A stretch of 64,000 bases of DNA, taken from the NCBI GenBank assembly GCA_944326695.1, contig CALVEZ010000005.1:1-64000 (forward strand), read 5' to 3'. Of this stretch, positions 43,491-50,985 are shown piece by piece. Positions within the stretch are counted from its first letter, which is position 1. Each line of letters starts with the position of its first letter. The notes under the pieces are model-generated. The model was not told the origin of the DNA. It did not search any database and was given only the letters and a program-made list of their open reading frames with translations. Position numbers and translations under genes: made by a program. The stretch is from Candidatus Bilophila faecipullorum. Lineage in GTDB: Bacteria > Desulfobacterota > Desulfovibrionia > Desulfovibrionales > Desulfovibrionaceae.

Positions 43491-44732
43491 ATGGAACTGA
43501 GGCCCTCTGCGTACCAAAAAGGGATGATCGGCATCGCCGGTCACGTGGGTGTGGGACATGCCTTTTCCCATTCCGGTTTTTTTCAGGAGGATTCGGGAGG
43601 TTTCGCGGTCCTTTTGACGCTGTTGGGCCGGGCTTGCCCGCTTGATATTGAAATCGCTTCCGTCAAGGTGCTGGACGGCGAGCGTGTGGTGGTGACGACG
43701 CGGGGGGGCGGCACCGGGTCGGCGTGGGCGCTGCACGGCTTCACCCCCTATGAGGAATGCCTGATGCAGCGGGCCGTAGGGCAGCGCTGCGCCGCGCCCC
43801 AGACGCTGGCCAGTCTTGTTTTCGGAAGGGTTTACGGACAGGGGGCGGGCACGCAGGCGTGCGCCTTCTGTCTGGCCGCGGCCAAGGCGATGCTCGATAC
43901 CGTGCGCGCCGCCTGGCCCTGCGCGCTCGTCTCGGCCCCGGAGGACATGCCCAACTGTTGCGGCGAATATCTGGGGGGAGTCGTGGAGATTGATGGGGTT
44001 CCTGTTTCGTGGCTGCTGACCATCAACGCCACCTGCGGCGGCATAGGACCCAACGAAGACGCCGAGGGATGCGTGCCCATCGGCAACAAGGCGCAGATCA
44101 TGCGGGCGCTGGACATGGACACCATCCCCCTGCTTGTTCTGGAAGGGAAAGCTTATGCGCCCTCGCTGGAGCCTCCCCTTGCCCATAACGCCCTTTTCGT
44201 GCGCTGGAATGGGGAATACGACAATCCGGTTTGCGGGCAATGCTACGAACGGGCGGCGCGCGAGAGCGGCTATCCCGTCCTTGTGCAGTCCGATACCTAT
44301 CCCCGGATGGGGACGTTCCTCTCGGAGGAGACGCGGCGTCTCGGGCAGCGCATCGTCAGCCTCGGTGAGGCCTACGGCAAGGCGGAAGCCTCTTCAGAGA
44401 AGATCGAGCTTATGGCTGAGCTCGCCACCCTGTGCAGCCACGATGCCGGGGGCAGCATCTTCATGTCCGATGCCGTGCACCGTTACGCCGGAAACGGCGG
44501 GCTGTGGCCGGGGCTCGGGGCCATGCTGTCGCTCATCGTCACGGAAGAGGAAGCCCGGACGTGGAAATCCCTGCGCCTGACGCAGGAAGAGCTGAACATG
44601 CTGGCCGATGTGCTGGCGAAAGCGGCGGGCTATTTGTACGGACGGCGGGAGGAGGCGCTCGCCTTCGTGCGCGAGCGGCGTCCGCGCATAAACGGCGAAG
44701 ACCTCCTGCGCATGATTTCCCGCTCCAACTAG
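43491..44732 (+). CDS. Cysteine-rich protein co-transcribed with a TRAP system, unknown function
   Basis: A 413-residue soluble protein with no signal peptide. Cysteines cluster in ACAFCLAAA, PNCCGEYLGGVVEIDG, TCGGIGPNEDAEGC and PVCGQCYERA, suggesting a metal or cluster site. Conserved-looking glycine-rich stretches such as GIAGHVGVGHAFSHSG and TTRGGGTGSAWALHGF are near the N-terminus. I do not recognise the family. It follows dctM by 7 nt with GAGG 6 nt upstream of its ATG, so it probably acts on the imported solute or controls its use. Confidence 0.75.
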   Translation: MELRPSAYQKGMIGIAGHVGVGHAFSHSGFFQEDSGGFAVLLTLLGRACPLDIEIASVKVLDGERVVVTTRGGGTGSAWALHGFTPYEECLMQRAVGQRCAAPQTLASLVFGRVYGQGAGTQACAFCLAAAKAMLDTVRAAWPCALVSAPEDMPNCCGEYLGGVVEIDGVPVSWLLTINATCGGIGPNEDAEGCVPIGNKAQIMRALDMDTIPLLVLEGKAYAPSLEPPLAHNALFVRWNGEYDNPVCGQCYERAARESGYPVLVQSDTYPRMGTFLSEETRRLGQRIVSLGEAYGKAEASSEKIELMAELATLCSHDAGGSIFMSDAVHRYAGNGGLWPGLGAMLSLIVTEEEARTWKSLRLTQEELNMLADVLAKAAGYLYGRREEALAFVRERRPRINGEDLLRMISRSN

Positions 44733-44866
44733 GCTATGCCGCCCTTCATCAAAGGGCATACCGGGAGTAAGGGGAAAGCAATATTTTGTAACGGTATGAG
44801 CTTGTTTTATAAGAATGGAAATACCTAGGCTCGTGACGAGAGCCTTTATAGAGAGAACAATGCGGA

Positions 44867-44895
44867 AACGGCGGATGGTGCATCCGCCGTTTTTT
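44867..44895. terminator. Bidirectional terminator between TRAP operon and GntR gene
   Basis: AACGGCGGATG pairs with CATCCGCCGTT around GTG, followed by TTTT. It serves both converging transcripts. Confidence 0.92.
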
Positions 44896-45599
44896 CATGT
44901 CCTGTCCATACGCAGGGCCGCGCGCGTTTCCGTATCGGAAAGGGTGTGCCCCGTCTCCTTGTTTCCAAGGCGGCTGTGGAGGTACTTCAGGCCGATGGTC
45001 ATATTGGCCTCAAGGTTGGTGAAGAGCTTTTCCGCGTCCTTTTCCCGGATGGCGTTCACGATGTTCTGGTGATGGCGGATGGACTCCTCACGGTAGTCGT
45101 AATCATAGATGTGGGTGTTGAGGAAGATGTCGATATGCTCGTTCAGGGTATTGATGATGTCCTGTATGTGCGGCATGTTGGCGATGGTATACAGGTAGGC
45201 GTGGAATTTCCGGTCGTGGAAATAGAAGTTTTGCGGGATGTTGATTTCCTTCAGGGAGGCGTTGACCATCTTTTGGAGGCTGGAAAGATGGTGCGCGTTG
45301 GCCTTGCTCATGGCTTCGGCGATGGCCAGCTTTTCGATGGTCAGGCGCGTCGTGTAAATGTATTCCAGTTCCTGAAGGGAGGGAGGCGCTTTGACGATGG
45401 CCCCCTTGAAGGGGATGTTCTCGATAAGCCCCGAGCGGTCCAGACGCATCAGCGCATCGCGGATCGGGCCTCTTCCCAGCCCCAGTTTCTGTTCCAGTTC
45501 CGAAAGAACCAGCCGCGAACCGGGCAGAAATTCCCCGGACAGGATGCCGTCCCTAATCATTTTATAGGCAATCAAGGACTTGATGGTGGATTTTTTCAT
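44895..45599 (-). CDS. GntR-family regulator with FCD domain
   Basis: A 234-residue regulator. The N-terminal winged helix (about residues 1-72) carries GEFLPGSRLVLSELEQKLGL and GRGPIRDALMRLDRSGLI. The C-terminal helical FCD ligand domain (about 80-220) has the metal-ligand histidines in FHDRKFHAYL and SIRHHQNI. It probably senses the TRAP substrate and represses the converging dctPQM operon, whose upstream region holds two palindromes. ATG 45599 has no strong ribosome binding site. Confidence 0.9.
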   Translation of the reverse strand: MKKSTIKSLIAYKMIRDGILSGEFLPGSRLVLSELEQKLGLGRGPIRDALMRLDRSGLIENIPFKGAIVKAPPSLQELEYIYTTRLTIEKLAIAEAMSKANAHHLSSLQKMVNASLKEINIPQNFYFHDRKFHAYLYTIANMPHIQDIINTLNEHIDIFLNTHIYDYDYREESIRHHQNIVNAIREKDAEKLFTNLEANMTIGLKYLHSRLGNKETGHTLSDTETRAALRMDRT

Positions 45600-45935
45600 T
45601 GTTTTGACGAGGGCTTGTTCGGAGTCACAAAGAGCGTTCCTTAAAAAAGGCCTTGCGCCTCAAGCTTGCAACCGCAATGGCGAAGACCTCTTCTGGTGAA
45701 ACGGGGGTATTGAAAGAAAAAGTATGGAAAAATCAATATATTTTCATCATATAGATAAAAAGCCTTCCTGTCAAGGCGGCTTCATTCCGGGCGGGGAAAT
45801 GTGAGGTTCTGAGCGCCCGGGCGCGGTTGGCCCCGGACGGGCGCCCAAAGCCGCCGTTGGCGAAAGGGGAGTGGCACGGGGAGGGGGGGCGGACACGGAA
45901 AAAGAGGGTGGGGGCCAGTTGTGGAAATGATTGGA

Positions 45936-45975
45936 AAAAAGGACGCCGCGTCTGAAAAAACACGGCGTCCTTTTT
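45936..45975. terminator. Bidirectional terminator before the NifX cluster
   Basis: AAAAAGGACGCCG pairs with CGGCGTCCTTTTT. It lies downstream of the NifX-type gene ending at 46025. The rest of 45600-45935 holds no supported gene. Confidence 0.85.
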
Positions 45976-46024
45976 CGTAGGGCGTTTTGCCGTCCTGTCT
46001 GAACGGCCCTACGCCGGGAGGGGC

Positions 46025-46405
46025 TTAGTGATGCCCGCCGCCGCAGGTGAATTCGGTGGAGAAGGGGGGCAGCTTGCCTTCGATGAAGGCCTGTACGGAC
46101 TGGCCCACGGTGGGGAAGTTGCCCGCGTAGTAGACGGCGATCCCGACCTGCTGGAAGCCCATGAGGGGACGCATCCCCATACCGCCGGCGAGGAGGGTGG
46201 TTACGCCGTGCGAGGCCAGATGCTGGACGGGGGCGAGGCAGCCGCCCTGCTGGTGCGGGACGTTGGGCAGGGTGGACACGGCTTTGATCGCGCCGTCTTC
46301 GATGTCCACGATGGTGTAGATGTCGCAGTGGCCGAAGTGCATTCCCATGCCTGCTTCAAGGCCGCCGGGGAGGGCGGAGGGGATCGCCAGCTTATACGTG
46401 CTCAT
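46025..46405 (-). CDS. NifX/NifB-type FeMo-cofactor domain protein
   Basis: A 126-residue protein of the dinitrogenase iron-molybdenum cofactor biosynthesis family: GMHFGHCDIYTIVDIEDG, then GGCLAPVQHLASHGVTTLL and GGMGMRPLMGFQQVGIAVYY, with a glycine/histidine tail CGGGHH. Family members bind metal clusters; the Desulfovibrio orange protein has this fold and holds a Mo-Cu cluster. GGAG precedes ATG 46405. It heads into a cluster of MinD-ferredoxin ATPases. Confidence 0.88.
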   Translation of the reverse strand: MSTYKLAIPSALPGGLEAGMGMHFGHCDIYTIVDIEDGAIKAVSTLPNVPHQQGGCLAPVQHLASHGVTTLLAGGMGMRPLMGFQQVGIAVYYAGNFPTVGQSVQAFIEGKLPPFSTEFTCGGGHH

Positions 46406-46452
46406 TGGAAAACTCCTGTTGTGTTAGAAGGATGCGGTGCCGGAAAACCGGT

Positions 46453-47337
46453 TCAGCCGCGTTTTCGGGGCGCTTCCGCGAGGGTGCGGACGCGTTCCCA
46501 GATGTCGGCAAGCGTTGCGGCGAGAGGCGTGTCCGTTTCGGTCAGCGCCTTGCGCCGGATCATGGAGCCCGTCACTGCGGGATCGAAGGGCAGGTTCCCC
46601 ACCACCGTGTAGCCTCGCGCGGCGGCCATTTCGCGGATGGCGGCCTCCTCGTGCGGGTTAAGGTCGGCCTTGTTGATCAGGACCGCCACCGGGATGCGGA
46701 AGTGATCGCAGAGGGCGGCCACGCGCTCGAAGTCGTGCCTTCCCGAGGGGGTGGGTTCCACCACCGTCACGGCGAGGCTGGCCCCGGAAAGGGAGCTGAT
46801 GACGGGGCAGCCCACACCCGGCGAACCGTCGCAGAGGACGAGACCGAGCCCGCGGTCCTTGGCGAGCTGCCGGGCCTGCTGCTTGAGCAGGGTTACGAGC
46901 CGCCCGGAATTTTCCTGCCCGGGGTAGAGCTGCGCGTGCACGAGAGGGCCGAAGCGCGTATCGCTCACGTACCACTCGCCGCATTCCTTGTCCGGGAACG
47001 CGATGGCGTGGGCCGGGCAGAGGGCGACGCAAACGCCGCAGCCTTCGCAGCGCAGCGGGTCGACGGCGTAGGCGTCGCCTTCCCGCTTCACCGCATCGAA
47101 ACGGCAGTGGGCGAGACAGACCCCGCAGCGGCGGCAGGCGTCGCGGTCGATGCCCGCCTCGTTGCCGGAAACGAAGGCTTCTTTGACCCGGACCTGCGGA
47201 TCAAGCAGGATGTGCATGTCCGGGGCGTCCACATCGAGATCGCAGATGACCTTGTCGGCGGCAAGGTGCGAAAAGGCGGCGCACACCGAGGTTTTCCCCG
47301 TGCCGCCCTTGCCGCTGATGACGACGATTTCACGCAT
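46453..47337 (-). CDS. MinD/Mrp-type ATPase with ferredoxin domain (second)
   Basis: A 294-residue P-loop ATPase: deviant Walker A SGKGGTGKTSV (residues 8-18) and DLDVDAPDMH. A two-cluster ferredoxin insert (CRRCGVCLAHC and CEGCGVCVALCP, about 65-110) splits the ATPase domain, and DGSPGVGCPVI follows. Such proteins are thought to assemble or deliver metal clusters. It overlaps the preceding paralog by 8 nt. Confidence 0.88.
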   Translation of the reverse strand: MREIVVISGKGGTGKTSVCAAFSHLAADKVICDLDVDAPDMHILLDPQVRVKEAFVSGNEAGIDRDACRRCGVCLAHCRFDAVKREGDAYAVDPLRCEGCGVCVALCPAHAIAFPDKECGEWYVSDTRFGPLVHAQLYPGQENSGRLVTLLKQQARQLAKDRGLGLVLCDGSPGVGCPVISSLSGASLAVTVVEPTPSGRHDFERVAALCDHFRIPVAVLINKADLNPHEEAAIREMAAARGYTVVGNLPFDPAVTGSMIRRKALTETDTPLAATLADIWERVRTLAEAPRKRG

Positions 47338-48217
47338 GGGGGGCTCCTTGGGCAAAGGCCCGCAGCGCATCGCGCAGGGCCTCGAAACGGGACCGCCACG
47401 CCGGAGAGGTGGCGGCGACGAGCTGTCCGCCCGCGTAGTGCTCGGCGGCGGCGCGGTCGAAGGGCAGTTCCGCCAGCAGGGGCAGGCCCTTTTCCCGGCA
47501 ATAGGCGCGCAGGCTTTCATCGCCGGCGGCGTTGTCCGGCATGGCGGCGCGGTTCATGGCTACGGCAACGGGCTTGCCGAGCTGCCGGAAGGCTTGATGG
47601 GCCAGCTTGAAGTCGTGGAAGCCGAAGGGCGTGGGCTCGGCCACGAGGAGCACGGCGTCCGCGTCGAGCCCCACGGTCATGGCCGGGCAGCTCACGCCCG
47701 GAGGCGAGTCGATGAGGGCGTCGCCGGGGGCCTCTTCAAGCATCCCGTCCAGCCTCCCACGCAGGACGCGCAGCAGCGGCGGGGTCATGGCTTCCCCGAT
47801 GCGCGAGCGGCCCATGAGGAAACGCCCCCGGCCTTCGAGGACGGTGCCGTGCTCAAGGACGCCGAGTTCCCGGCTGCCCGGCGTGAGCGCACCGGAAGGG
47901 CACACCGCGAAACAGCCGCCACAGCCGTGGCACATGTCCGGGAAGATGGTCAGGCGTGACGCGAACTGGGCGATGGCCTTGTAGCGGCAGATGTCGCGGC
48001 AGGCCCCGCAGCGTGTGCAGCGCTCGGGATCGAGGATCGGCACCTCCAGCCCGACGGTTTCCGTTCCTTCAAGGCGGGGCGGGAGAAAGAGATGCAGATT
48101 CGGGGCTTCCACGTCCGCGTCCACGGCGATGAAGGGCCCCTCCCACACCGAGGCGAGGGAGGCCGTCACCGTAGTCTTGCCCGCGCCGCCCTTGCCGCTG
48201 GCGATGGCGATACGCAT
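47330..48217 (-). CDS. MinD/Mrp-type ATPase with ferredoxin domain (first)
   Basis: A 295-residue paralog of the downstream gene: ASGKGGAGKTTV P-loop (residues 6-17), VDADVEAPNLH, ferredoxin insert (CTRCGACRDICR and CHGCGGCFAVCP), and DSPPGVSCPAMTV. Tandem pairs of this kind beside NifX proteins occur in the Desulfovibrio orange-protein clusters, where they join a metal-cluster complex linked to cell division. Here the wider orp set, including its own activator, is not seen. Confidence 0.88.
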   Translation of the reverse strand: MRIAIASGKGGAGKTTVTASLASVWEGPFIAVDADVEAPNLHLFLPPRLEGTETVGLEVPILDPERCTRCGACRDICRYKAIAQFASRLTIFPDMCHGCGGCFAVCPSGALTPGSRELGVLEHGTVLEGRGRFLMGRSRIGEAMTPPLLRVLRGRLDGMLEEAPGDALIDSPPGVSCPAMTVGLDADAVLLVAEPTPFGFHDFKLAHQAFRQLGKPVAVAMNRAAMPDNAAGDESLRAYCREKGLPLLAELPFDRAAAEHYAGGQLVAATSPAWRSRFEALRDALRAFAQGAPHA

Positions 48218-48224
48218 GGCGGGC

Positions 48225-48911
48225 CTACTTGTTGGGCGCGTCGGCAAAGGGCGCGTCCCCGTTCTTGAAGCGCTCCACGGCCTCGCGCACGGTCAGGCCG
48301 TCAAGGTCCTGACAGACCTTGATCCCGGCGGCCTTGAGCGCCTCGAATGCCTTGGGCCCTACATAGCCGCTGAGGACGGCCTCGACCCCTGCGGCGGACA
48401 TGCGCTCGGCGGTTTCGATGCCCGCGCCCTGCGCCATCGTCTGGGACGCGCCGTTGTCCAGATACGACGTTTCCATCGTTTCCGGGTTGACGATGACGAA
48501 ACCGCCCGCGCGTCCGAAGCGCGGATCGACCATATCGTCGAGCGAAGGGCCTTCGCTGGAAATGGCTATTTTCTGCATGGTGGAAAACTCCTTGCAAGAG
48601 TACGTTTCGGCGTGCGGAGGCAGGACCGCGTAGGTCCCTCCCTGAATGCACAGGGCCCGGCCGTTGACGAGGGCGTCGGCCACGGCGCGGCGGGCTTCCG
48701 AGAGCGTGCGGCCAAAGGTGTGCCGGGAAACGCGCATCCGTTCCGCGCCCTCACCCGTGGTCAGCCCTTCCAGATCGGCCAGCCGCAGGGCTTCAAGCCC
48801 TTCTACGGTCAGCACGGTTTCGGTAAGCTCGGTCATGGGAATGCCGCGCGGCTTGAAATAGGTAACGCACGGCTGGCGTTCGACATAGCGGCAGTTGCGT
48901 GGCCTTGGCAT
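48225..48911 (-). CDS. DUF134-NifX fusion protein
   Basis: A 228-residue protein joining a DUF134 helix-turn-helix domain (about 1-100: PRPRNCRYVE..., EALRLADLEGL, ERMRVSRHTFGRTLSEAR) to a NifX-type domain (about 112-215: KIAISSEGPSLDDMVDPRFG...). The first part would bind DNA and the second a metal cluster, so this is a candidate metal-sensing regulator of its own operon. GGGAGG lies 4 nt before ATG 48911. A consensus-like promoter with an overlapping inverted repeat is 25-55 nt upstream. Confidence 0.85.
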   Translation of the reverse strand: MPRPRNCRYVERQPCVTYFKPRGIPMTELTETVLTVEGLEALRLADLEGLTTGEGAERMRVSRHTFGRTLSEARRAVADALVNGRALCIQGGTYAVLPPHAETYSCKEFSTMQKIAISSEGPSLDDMVDPRFGRAGGFVIVNPETMETSYLDNGASQTMAQGAGIETAERMSAAGVEAVLSGYVGPKAFEALKAAGIKVCQDLDGLTVREAVERFKNGDAPFADAPNK

Positions 48912-48937
48912 CCGTCCTCCCGAATATTGTTCAAATG

Positions 48938-48965
48938 AGCATAACTCAGAAACGGACGGTGTCAA
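48938..48965 (-). promoter_or_regulatory. Promoter of the DUF134-NifX/MinD cluster
   Basis: On the minus strand TTGACA (48965-48960), 16 nt, then TATGCT (48943-48938). The inverted repeat TGAG-CATAA-CTCA (48936-48948) overlaps the -10, where a repressor could block it. Confidence 0.65.
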
Positions 48966-49102
48966 GCGAAAGAAGGGCGGGAAGGCGCTTCTTTTCCGCC
49001 GGGAGAAGGGCGGAGGCCGGACTTTGGGGCTTCCGGGCACTTGGCATTGCCGGGGCGTGTTGGTACAAGAACGGGGACACGGCCAAACCGGAGAGGGAAA
49101 TC

Positions 49103-49606
49103 GTGGAAATGGGGAGCAGCAGCGTGGATATTATTACCGTTCATGGGCGGGAACATGTGGTCATCATCAACGGGTGCCCCTTTGAACTTGCGCCGGGCTC
49201 GTTCGACCCCTCCATCCGCAAGATCGAGTGGGCGGCGGGGCAGGGCGTCATCTACTGGGAGGATACCGCCCAAGAGCCCTTGACCTTTGGTGAGGAGGGC
49301 TTCAGGACCTATCTCGCGCCGCTGGTGCGGGCTTTTGAGCGGGAAGCGAAACGGGTTGAGGACAATGTCATCATTCTGGACCGGGACAACCAGCCGCACA
49401 GTACGGCCTCGGCGCGGGAGCGGGCCGGGATTCTCCAGCTTATCCGGGAAGAAGAGGAAAAGATGACCCGCTCGACGCAGGCCATCCTTGCCGCACAGCT
49501 TGCCGGGAAAACGCCGGACCCCGAGGACGTGCGCCATTTTTTGTTCCATTACACGAAAAAGCTGGAATTGCGGGCCCAGATCGCCGCGCTTGAATCGGAG
49601 CTTTAG
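49103..49606 (+). CDS. Hypothetical coiled-coil protein
   Basis: A 167-residue soluble protein: an N-terminal beta-rich half (VDIITVHGREHVVIING) and a long helical C-terminal half rich in Glu, Arg and Ala. GTG 49103 has GAGAGGG 5 nt upstream; an ATG two codons later is possible. It somewhat resembles small phage structural accessory proteins, but no family is recognised and no phage genes adjoin it. Confidence 0.55.
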   Translation: MEMGSSSVDIITVHGREHVVIINGCPFELAPGSFDPSIRKIEWAAGQGVIYWEDTAQEPLTFGEEGFRTYLAPLVRAFEREAKRVEDNVIILDRDNQPHSTASARERAGILQLIREEEEKMTRSTQAILAAQLAGKTPDPEDVRHFLFHYTKKLELRAQIAALESEL

Positions 49607-49695
49607 GCGGAGGGCGGCGTGAGGCCGCAGCCCATACCTGTTGACATGCCCGGCGGACCTAGTCTTACGTAGCAGCCCCGGGCTGGGAGAAAAGG

Positions 49696-49905
49696 ATGAA
49701 GGAAACGTTTCGCTGCGAGCACGGGATCAATCAGGGCCCTCTCATTTTTTGCGAATTGCCTCCCGAAGAGACAGGGGCCCGCCCCGCGTGGAAACGCAAG
49801 GTGGACTCCCGGCTCATCGTGACGCCGTTTTGGTGCGAGAACAAGTGTCGGCGTCATCAGGAGCTGGCGAGCCACGAGCAGGGCGAGCCCGCCTCGGCCA
49901 CATAA
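49696..49905 (+). CDS. Small cysteine-containing protein
   Basis: A 69-residue basic protein with four cysteines (FRCEHG, FCELPPEE, FWCENKCRRH), a pattern that could bind a metal. GGGAGAAAAGG precedes ATG 49696 closely, a possible TTGACA promoter is at 49641, and an intrinsic terminator follows 10 nt after its stop. These flanks make it more believable than its size alone would. Confidence 0.5.
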   Translation: MKETFRCEHGINQGPLIFCELPPEETGARPAWKRKVDSRLIVTPFWCENKCRRHQELASHEQGEPASAT

Positions 49906-49914
49906 GCCGTCTTT

Positions 49915-49948
49915 GCGCCGCCCCTTTCGTATGGGAGCGGCGCTTTTC
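49915..49948 (+). terminator. Terminator of the small 49696 gene
   Basis: GCGCCGC (49915-49921) pairs with GCGGCGC (49937-49943), followed by TTTT. Confidence 0.75.
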
Positions 49949-49973
49949 GTTTGAAGCCGTTCAGCGCCTGTTT

Positions 49974-50492
49974 TCAGGACCTGTTCCACGGCATGCGCGA
50001 AAGCAGCACGCCAAGGCCGCAAAAGCCCGTTATGCCCGCAAAGACGAGGCCCGCGCCCCCGAAGACGGCCAGCCACAGCAGAGGATGCCACCCCAGACTG
50101 CCGAGGGCGCCGATGAGGATGAGCGATCCCGCGGCGATTTGAATCTGCCGGAAGAGGGGCATGGTGGAGGCGCCCCGTTCCACGGGCAGCCCGGCCTTTT
50201 CCCATGCCCCAATGCCGCCTTCCATCTGGTAGGGGGGAACGCCCGCTGCCCGCCGTTCAAGCAGATCGGCGTTTTTGGACGTGCGGTTCCCGGAATGACA
50301 GAAAAAGACGATGGGCTTGTCCGGCGCGTCCGCGTCCTTCAAGGGATGGCGGGCGATGACCGAGAGCGGCACCAGCCGGGAGCCGGGGATGGAAACGCCG
50401 GCGTATTCGTTGGTTTCCCGGATGTCGATGAGGCGGATTTCGCCTTGTTGCAGGCGTTGGTACGTTTCCTCGGGAGAAAGGGTGGGAAGCAT
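49974..50492 (-). CDS. Rhodanese with DUF2892 membrane tail (YgaP-like)
   Basis: A 172-residue inner-membrane sulfurtransferase: a cytoplasmic rhodanese domain (1-105) with the active-site loop CHSGNRT (C65), then a two-helix DUF2892 tail (about 115-165). This is the YgaP design. ATG 50492 is preferred because AAGGAG lies 9 nt upstream; an ATG eight codons earlier would place that site inside the gene. Sulfane sulfur handling suits a sulfur-metabolising anaerobe. Confidence 0.88.
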   Translation of the reverse strand: MLPTLSPEETYQRLQQGEIRLIDIRETNEYAGVSIPGSRLVPLSVIARHPLKDADAPDKPIVFFCHSGNRTSKNADLLERRAAGVPPYQMEGGIGAWEKAGLPVERGASTMPLFRQIQIAAGSLILIGALGSLGWHPLLWLAVFGGAGLVFAGITGFCGLGVLLSRMPWNRS

Positions 50493-50605
50493 GGGGGTAC
50501 ACTCCTTTGAGGGCATGATGGCGTAGAAGAAGGGACGGCCTTCCGTCCGTTTCCTTTACCATAAGGACGCTCGCGCGGCTGGCAATCCCATTTTCGGCCA
50601 TAACC

Positions 50606-50865
50606 TTTTCCGCAAGGATGGGTACGGCCTTTCAGCCAGTCTTGGGCGAGCCTTAAACGCCAGCATATTTCGCAGGGATGGGTGCGGCCTTGGCGGCGCG
50701 TAAATGAAGTCACCGTTGAGAGGAGGTTTTCGCAGGGATGGGCGCGGCCCTGGCGGTCAGGCAGTCGACTTGCAGACGGCAATCCGGTTTCACAGGGGCG
50801 GGTGCGGCCTTCCAGTCTCCATTCCTGACGCCGTGGCACCACACCTTCACAGGGGGGCGGTCTTT
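50606..50865. repeat. 60-bp periodic degenerate repeats upstream of a symporter gene
   Basis: A unit close to TTTCGCAGGGATGGGTGCGG appears with exact 60-bp periods: cores at 50611, 50671, 50731 and 50791, then a shifted copy near 50848. A poor copy may lie near 50553. Copies 2 and 3 differ at about 3 of 25 positions. Intervening 34-36 nt pieces are unrelated. Most copies contain CGCA...TGCG-type stems. No leader or cas gene is present. Confidence 0.75.
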
Positions 50866-50985
50866 CAGAAGGCGCGCGGAAAGGCTTTCCTGGTTGCCTC
50901 AAGGCGGGGCGCGTGATATTGCCCTTTCCGTCCGTAGCCGGGCCCTTGGCCGCGACCTTACGGCACATCACATCGGGAGTTCGAC

